A stretch of 64,000 nucleotides of DNA. It comes from UBA1724 sp051884615. GTDB lineage: Bacteria > Verrucomicrobiota > Lentisphaeria > Oligosphaerales > Oligosphaeraceae. The notes beneath the pieces are model-generated. The model ran no database searches and had not been told where the DNA came from. It saw nothing but the letters and a program-made list of their open reading frames with translations. This document shows, in pieces, positions 60,488 to 64,000 of the stretch; positions within the stretch are counted from its first letter, which is position 1; each line of letters opens with the position of its first letter. The stretch is taken from the NCBI GenBank assembly GCA_051884615.1, contig JBJEVT010000035.1:48586-112585 (forward strand), read 5' to 3'. Position numbers and translations under genes: made by a program.

Positions 60488-61110
60488 TTCCGCCCCTCCT
60501 CGCCCAGAAGCCGCCGGATGGCCGCCTCCTGCTTGGAAAGCTTCTTCATCTGGGGATCGGCCTTCTTCTGCTCCTCCGGGGAAAGGCGGTCGTAGAAAAG
60601 CTTGCCGTCCAGATGGTCGATTTCGTGCTGGAGGCAGCGGGCCAGCAATCCGCCACATTCGGCGGTGATCTCCTGGCCGTCCAGCATCCGGGCGTGGAGG
60701 GTGACCGTGGCGGGACGGGTCACATGCCCCGCCACCCCGGGCAGACTGAGGCATCCCTCCTCCGCGGTGCAGGTCTCCGCGCTGGCGTCCACAATCTCCG
60801 GATTGACAAGCACCAGGGGCATCTGACTCTCCAGCACCAGCTCCCCGGGCAGGGCGCCGGGACGGCTTCGACGCTTCTCGTCCACCGTCATCAAGGCGAT
60901 CATCCGGATGTCCACCCCGATCTGGGGCGCCGCCAGACCCACGCCAGGCACCTCGCTCTCCAGCAGGGAGCGCAGGAGCTCTTTGGCGAAATCCCGGATC
61001 TCCGGCGTGATCTCCTCCACCGGAGCGGAGGGGGTTCGCAGGGCGGGATGCCCATGGACCACGATCCGCATGGGGGAACCCTTCTTAAATGGCTTCAGAA
61101 ATGAAAACAT
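60484..61110 (-). CDS. def: Peptide deformylase
   Basis: Def removes the formyl group from nascent N-terminal methionine. The 208-aa protein has all three motifs: GVGLAAPQIGV, EGCLSLPGVAG (zinc Cys) and QHEIDHLDGKLFYD (HExxH). The C-terminal ~25 residues (KKADPQMKKLSKQEAAIRRL) are a charged extension. Start 61110 gives MFSFLKPFKKGSPMRIVV; the usual Def start would be at MRIVVHG (61071). The gap 61111-61330 upstream has an AT-rich stretch around 61205-61215 that could be part of its promoter and a CCCCGCC/GGCGGGG hairpin near 61285. Confidence 0.96.
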   Translation of the reverse strand: MFSFLKPFKKGSPMRIVVHGHPALRTPSAPVEEITPEIRDFAKELLRSLLESEVPGVGLAAPQIGVDIRMIALMTVDEKRRSRPGALPGELVLESQMPLVLVNPEIVDASAETCTAEEGCLSLPGVAGHVTRPATVTLHARMLDGQEITAECGGLLARCLQHEIDHLDGKLFYDRLSPEEQKKADPQMKKLSKQEAAIRRLLGEEGRK

Positions 61111-61330
61111 GACCGGAGGAAAATGCCGAAAGGGGAAGGGGAAACGCCTCGCCTCCTCAGGCGATAGGCCAGGGGATCGGGGCGCTCCCTTCTACGAACA
61201 ACTCCATAATTTATTGCGTCCCCTGAAAACTGTAGAACATGGGCACGCGCCCCGCCCCCCGGGAAGGCGCCCCCCCGGGGAATCCCCCGCCGGCGGGGGC
61301 GGGGCTTCCTGCCGCCGGAGAGGGTCCTTT

Positions 61331-62623
61331 CTACCGGGACTGCCGGATGAAGCGGATGGTGTTTCGCCAGTCCTCGTCGGTGACGTCGTGGATGCCGTAG
61401 CGTTCGTAGTATCCCTGGAAGGGGGACATGAGGAGGGCGCCTAGGGCGGGATATTCGTGGGAGGGCAGGCCGGGCTTCCCCAGGAATCGATAGGCTTTCT
61501 GGGCTTCCCGGACGGCCAGGAACTGTCCCATGGGATCCGCCCACTGGTCCTCCTTGGCGCTGGTGACCAGGACGGGCCTGGGGGCGGCCAGGGCCAGGAG
61601 CGTATGCTGGTCGAAGGGGAGGGTCTCCGGATGTTCCGCATAGGGGCGGCAGGCTCCGGTGGTCCACCAGGAGAAGACGTGGTCCACGCACTCCAGGGAT
61701 TCGCCGTAGTTGCGCCGGCTCAAGGCGGCGCCGCCGCATCCGGAGCAGTTGCTGATGGCGCCGGCCCATTGATCGTCGTGGGCGATGGTCCAGAGGGCGG
61801 TCTTTCCCAGGCGGGAGTGTCCGTGGGCCCAGAGCTGGGCGGGGTCGATTTCCGGGAGAGAGGCGGCCGCCTCCCGGAGGCGGGAGTATCCGTATGCCCA
61901 GGCGCTGATGGCGGTGAGGTCCCGGTTTTGCGGGGTGAGCTCCCGGGGGTCGTGGAAGAGCTGGTAGACGCTTTGGGCGCGTCCCAGGACGTGGTCGGGA
62001 TAGAAGTCGTAGTAGGCGCAGGTGACCACGGCGAATCCGGCGTCGCACAGCAGCCGGAAATCCCATCGGCTGGCCTGGGCGCCGCGGCTGTAGGCGGCCA
62101 ATTGCGGCCAGGGGGAGAGGGGCACGTCCGCGTCCCGGGTGCAGGCGTGGTTCCCCTGGAAGTTCAAGGCGATGATGGCGGGGACGGGATAGGAGCGGCG
62201 GGGAATGTGGCAAAGGAGGGTGGCATGGTGGGTCTTGCCCTGGTTTTCCAGGGTCAGGCGCAGGATTCGCAGAAGGGCGGTGCCCTGGAAGACCTCCTTC
62301 TCCCCCAGCACCTCCACCTGCTGCTTCTGGGGAAGGGGCGGCAGCTTCCCGTAGAGGATTTTCTCCAGGTTCTCCCGATGTTTCCGGCGAAGGGCGGGCC
62401 ACTGGGAGGGGTCCGTGACGGGGCGTCCGGTCTCCGGGTCCGTCAGCAGGTCGGGGAGGGGGAGATTTCCCGCCAGGGCTTCGTCGTAGTTGGCGTGGGA
62501 GAGGATGTAGGCGGTGTCCTGGGAGAGGGCCTGCTGGTAGCGCTCCAGATTTCCGTCTGCGGGAATCTCCTGGTAGTGCTGCTTTTTGGGCCAGGGAAGG
62601 AAGGGGGCGGTGAAAGGAGTCAT
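61331..62623 (-). CDS. CE15-like glucuronoyl esterase / alpha-beta hydrolase
   Basis: This 430-aa alpha/beta hydrolase has the family's serine motif GHSRLGKTALW, with catalytic Ser in G-x-S-R-x-G-K, then NCSGCGGAALSRRNYGE, FDQHTLLALAAPRPVLVTSAKEDQWADP (acidic residue) and a late His in LPSHEYPALG. CE15 enzymes cleave esters between lignin alcohols and glucuronic acid on xylan. No signal peptide is visible, which is unusual for that role, so a cytoplasmic oligosaccharide substrate is possible. The ATG at 62623 overlaps the recD2 stop (ATGA); the functional link is unclear. It fits with uxaC in using glucuronate. Confidence 0.82.
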   Translation of the reverse strand: MTPFTAPFLPWPKKQHYQEIPADGNLERYQQALSQDTAYILSHANYDEALAGNLPLPDLLTDPETGRPVTDPSQWPALRRKHRENLEKILYGKLPPLPQKQQVEVLGEKEVFQGTALLRILRLTLENQGKTHHATLLCHIPRRSYPVPAIIALNFQGNHACTRDADVPLSPWPQLAAYSRGAQASRWDFRLLCDAGFAVVTCAYYDFYPDHVLGRAQSVYQLFHDPRELTPQNRDLTAISAWAYGYSRLREAAASLPEIDPAQLWAHGHSRLGKTALWTIAHDDQWAGAISNCSGCGGAALSRRNYGESLECVDHVFSWWTTGACRPYAEHPETLPFDQHTLLALAAPRPVLVTSAKEDQWADPMGQFLAVREAQKAYRFLGKPGLPSHEYPALGALLMSPFQGYYERYGIHDVTDEDWRNTIRFIRQSR

Positions 62624-63999
62624 TGGGGGGTGCTCCAGGGAAGTTGGGGAGTGAGAGGAGAGTGCTCGAGGGGGGACGCCTTGGGATTCTGGAGTCTCCA
62701 GGCCAGGCGGGTGTTGCGGTTCACCGGCTTGTCGTTGCCCACGGCCCAGTGGATGGCCTGGCGATCCCCCGCCAGGATGAAGAGTTTTCTGGCGCGGGTG
62801 ACGGCGGTGTAGAGGAGATTGCGCTGGAGCATGATGGAGTGCTGCCGCAGCAGGGGCACCACCACGGCGGGAAATTCGCAGCCCTGGGCCTTGTGGATGG
62901 TGATGGCGTAGGCGTGGAGCAGCTGGGAGCAGTCGGTGGCGTTGTACTCCACCGTCTCCCGGTCGAAAGCCACCCGGAACGTGCGCTGCTGGCGGTTCAG
63001 GGAGACGATGCGCCCCAAATCCCCGTTGAAGACCTGCTTGTCGTAGTTGTTCTTGGTCTGCATCACCCGGTCTCCCAGACGGAAGATGCGCTGGGGCTCC
63101 TCGCCGGCGAGGGTCAGCTCCGGCTTCTCGGGGGAGGGGGGATTCAGCTTCTCCTGGAGGACCCGGTTCAGGACGATGGTGCCGCACTCGCCCTTCCGCA
63201 TGGGGGTGAGCACCTGGATGTCCTCCATGGGATTCCAGCCGAAGAACTCGGGAATGCTCTTGGCGCACAACTCCACAAGAAAACGCTGACATTCCTCCGG
63301 CTGCTCCCGGGGATAGAAGTAGAATTCCCCCGCCGTGCCCCGGGGGGGATTGTCCAGATCCGGCAGGACGCCCCGGTTGATGGCGTGGGCGTTGGCCACA
63401 ATGCGGCTGCCCTCCGCCTGACGGTAGATCTGGGTGAGGGCGACCACCGGGATGCACTGGCTCTCCAGCAAGTCGTGGAGCACCGCGCCGGGGCCCACGG
63501 AGGGAAGCTGGTCCTTGTCCCCCACCAGCACGAGACGGGCGCGGTCGGGGACGGCGGCCAGGAGGGCGGTGGCCAGGGGAAGGTCCAGCATGGAGACCTC
63601 GTCCACCACCAGCAAGTCACATTCCAGGGGGGTGTCCCGGTTCACGGAGAATTTCCGGGTCTGGGGATCGAATTTCAGGAGGCGGTGGATGGTGGCGGCG
63701 TCGGCCATGCCGGTGGCTTCGGCCAGGCGTTTGGCCGCCCGTCCCGTGGGGGCCGCCAGCTTGACTTGCCAATGGTTTTCCTGGGCCAGCTGGACGAGGC
63801 GGCGCACCACGGTGGTCTTGCCCACCCCGGGGCCGCCGGTGATCAGGGAGACGGGGGAGACCAGAGCCGTCTTCACCGCCTGGTTCTGGAGCTGGTTCAG
63901 GGCCAGCCCTCCGGGGGGCGGGGGCGGCGTGGCCAGCTGCTCCCAGGCGGGGAAGCGCTGCTGGAGATGGTGGAGGAGCATCAGGGCCAGATTCTGCTC
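62620..63999 (-). CDS. recD2: RecD2-type ATP-dependent DNA helicase, 5' end outside window
   Basis: This is the C-terminal ~460 residues of a superfamily 1B 5'-3' helicase. It has motif I GGPGVGKTTVVRRL, Ia APTGRAAKRLAEATG, II LLVVDEVSMLD, III LVGDKDQLPSVGPGAVLHDLL, IV VLTPMRKGECG, the SH3-like beta-barrel around RLGDRVMQTKNNYDKQVFNGDLG, V AYAITIHKAQGCEFPAVVVPL and VI LLYTAVTRARKLFILAGD. The frame stays open to the right edge, and RecD2 proteins are ~700-750 aa, so the N-terminal domain is beyond 64000. It is the first gene in this run to overlap the esterase. Confidence 0.95.
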   Translation of the reverse strand, partial: EQNLALMLLHHLQQRFPAWEQLATPPPPPGGLALNQLQNQAVKTALVSPVSLITGGPGVGKTTVVRRLVQLAQENHWQVKLAAPTGRAAKRLAEATGMADAATIHRLLKFDPQTRKFSVNRDTPLECDLLVVDEVSMLDLPLATALLAAVPDRARLVLVGDKDQLPSVGPGAVLHDLLESQCIPVVALTQIYRQAEGSRIVANAHAINRGVLPDLDNPPRGTAGEFYFYPREQPEECQRFLVELCAKSIPEFFGWNPMEDIQVLTPMRKGECGTIVLNRVLQEKLNPPSPEKPELTLAGEEPQRIFRLGDRVMQTKNNYDKQVFNGDLGRIVSLNRQQRTFRVAFDRETVEYNATDCSQLLHAYAITIHKAQGCEFPAVVVPLLRQHSIMLQRNLLYTAVTRARKLFILAGDRQAIHWAVGNDKPVNRNTRLAWRLQNPKASPLEHSPLTPQLPWSTPQ

Positions 64000-64000
64000 C

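Noticed and set aside
1..64000. tRNA, rRNA, riboswitch or insertion-sequence transposase genes
   Set aside because: Reading both strands I found no tRNA-like TPsiC/cloverleaf sequence, no rRNA and no transposase. The only recombinase is the serine invertase. A covariance-model scan (tRNAscan-SE, Rfam) would be needed to exclude small RNAs.

Overview
The window is from a GC-rich, Gram-negative, anaerobic bacterium. KdsD/KpsF (Kdo for lipopolysaccharide), an outer-membrane barrel protein, a rubredoxin-fused [FeFe] hydrogenase, FeoAB ferrous-iron uptake and sugar-acid/amino-sugar/polysaccharide genes (UxaC, NagA, NagB, a CE15-like esterase, a DUF6259 glycosidase-like protein) fit a carbohydrate-fermenting member of the PVC superphylum, most likely Lentisphaerota or Verrucomicrobiota. 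That placement is inferred from gene content only; there is no rRNA and I saw no tRNA.

Layout. 1-5.6 kb: 3' part of uxaC, an ArsR-family repressor, feoA-feoB and an outer-membrane protein; ArsR-type operator-like palindromes lie before arsR and in the arsR-feoA gap. 5.6-13.1 kb: ridA, a duplicated mraY 3' end flanking a damaged yhcG (DUF1016) gene, then mraY, apbE, ftsH and an FHA-domain gene. 13.6-19 kb: an RluB-type pseudouridine synthase with a long KPFDRDR repeat tail, mutS2, metW. 19-31 kb: [FeFe] hydrogenase, HEAT-repeat protein, kdsD, DUF3298 protein, MATE exporter, EF-G-like GTPase, nadD-rsfS, manC.

31.1-42.5 kb is an accessory island with visibly lower GC. It holds an Mpi/Pin-type serine invertase, two promoterless C-terminal (target-recognition) cassettes on the + strand, and an overlapping three-gene operon on the - strand: PLD-helicase, YhcG nuclease, Eco57I-type methyltransferase. 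A perfect 28-bp sequence occurs in inverted orientation in the methyltransferase gene and in both cassettes. This has the architecture of a specificity-switching (phase-variable) DNA-modification/defence system. The three genes probably act together: the methyltransferase marks DNA with a specificity set by its interchangeable C-terminus, and the helicase and nuclease would deal with unmarked DNA. Hairpin-bearing GC-rich repeats sit at both ends of the island.

42.8-64 kb: an orphan Vsr endonuclease with a PD-(D/E)XK-like protein and a Nudix hydrolase, an EamA transporter with a DUF6259 protein and XRE regulator, a DUF4143 AAA ATPase bracketed by a repeated element with C and G tracts, nagB, an OppD-like ATPase, then a long - strand run: recD2, CE15-like esterase, def, two membrane proteins, ileS, a histidine kinase and nagA. 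NagA and NagB together route N-acetylglucosamine-6-phosphate to fructose-6-phosphate.
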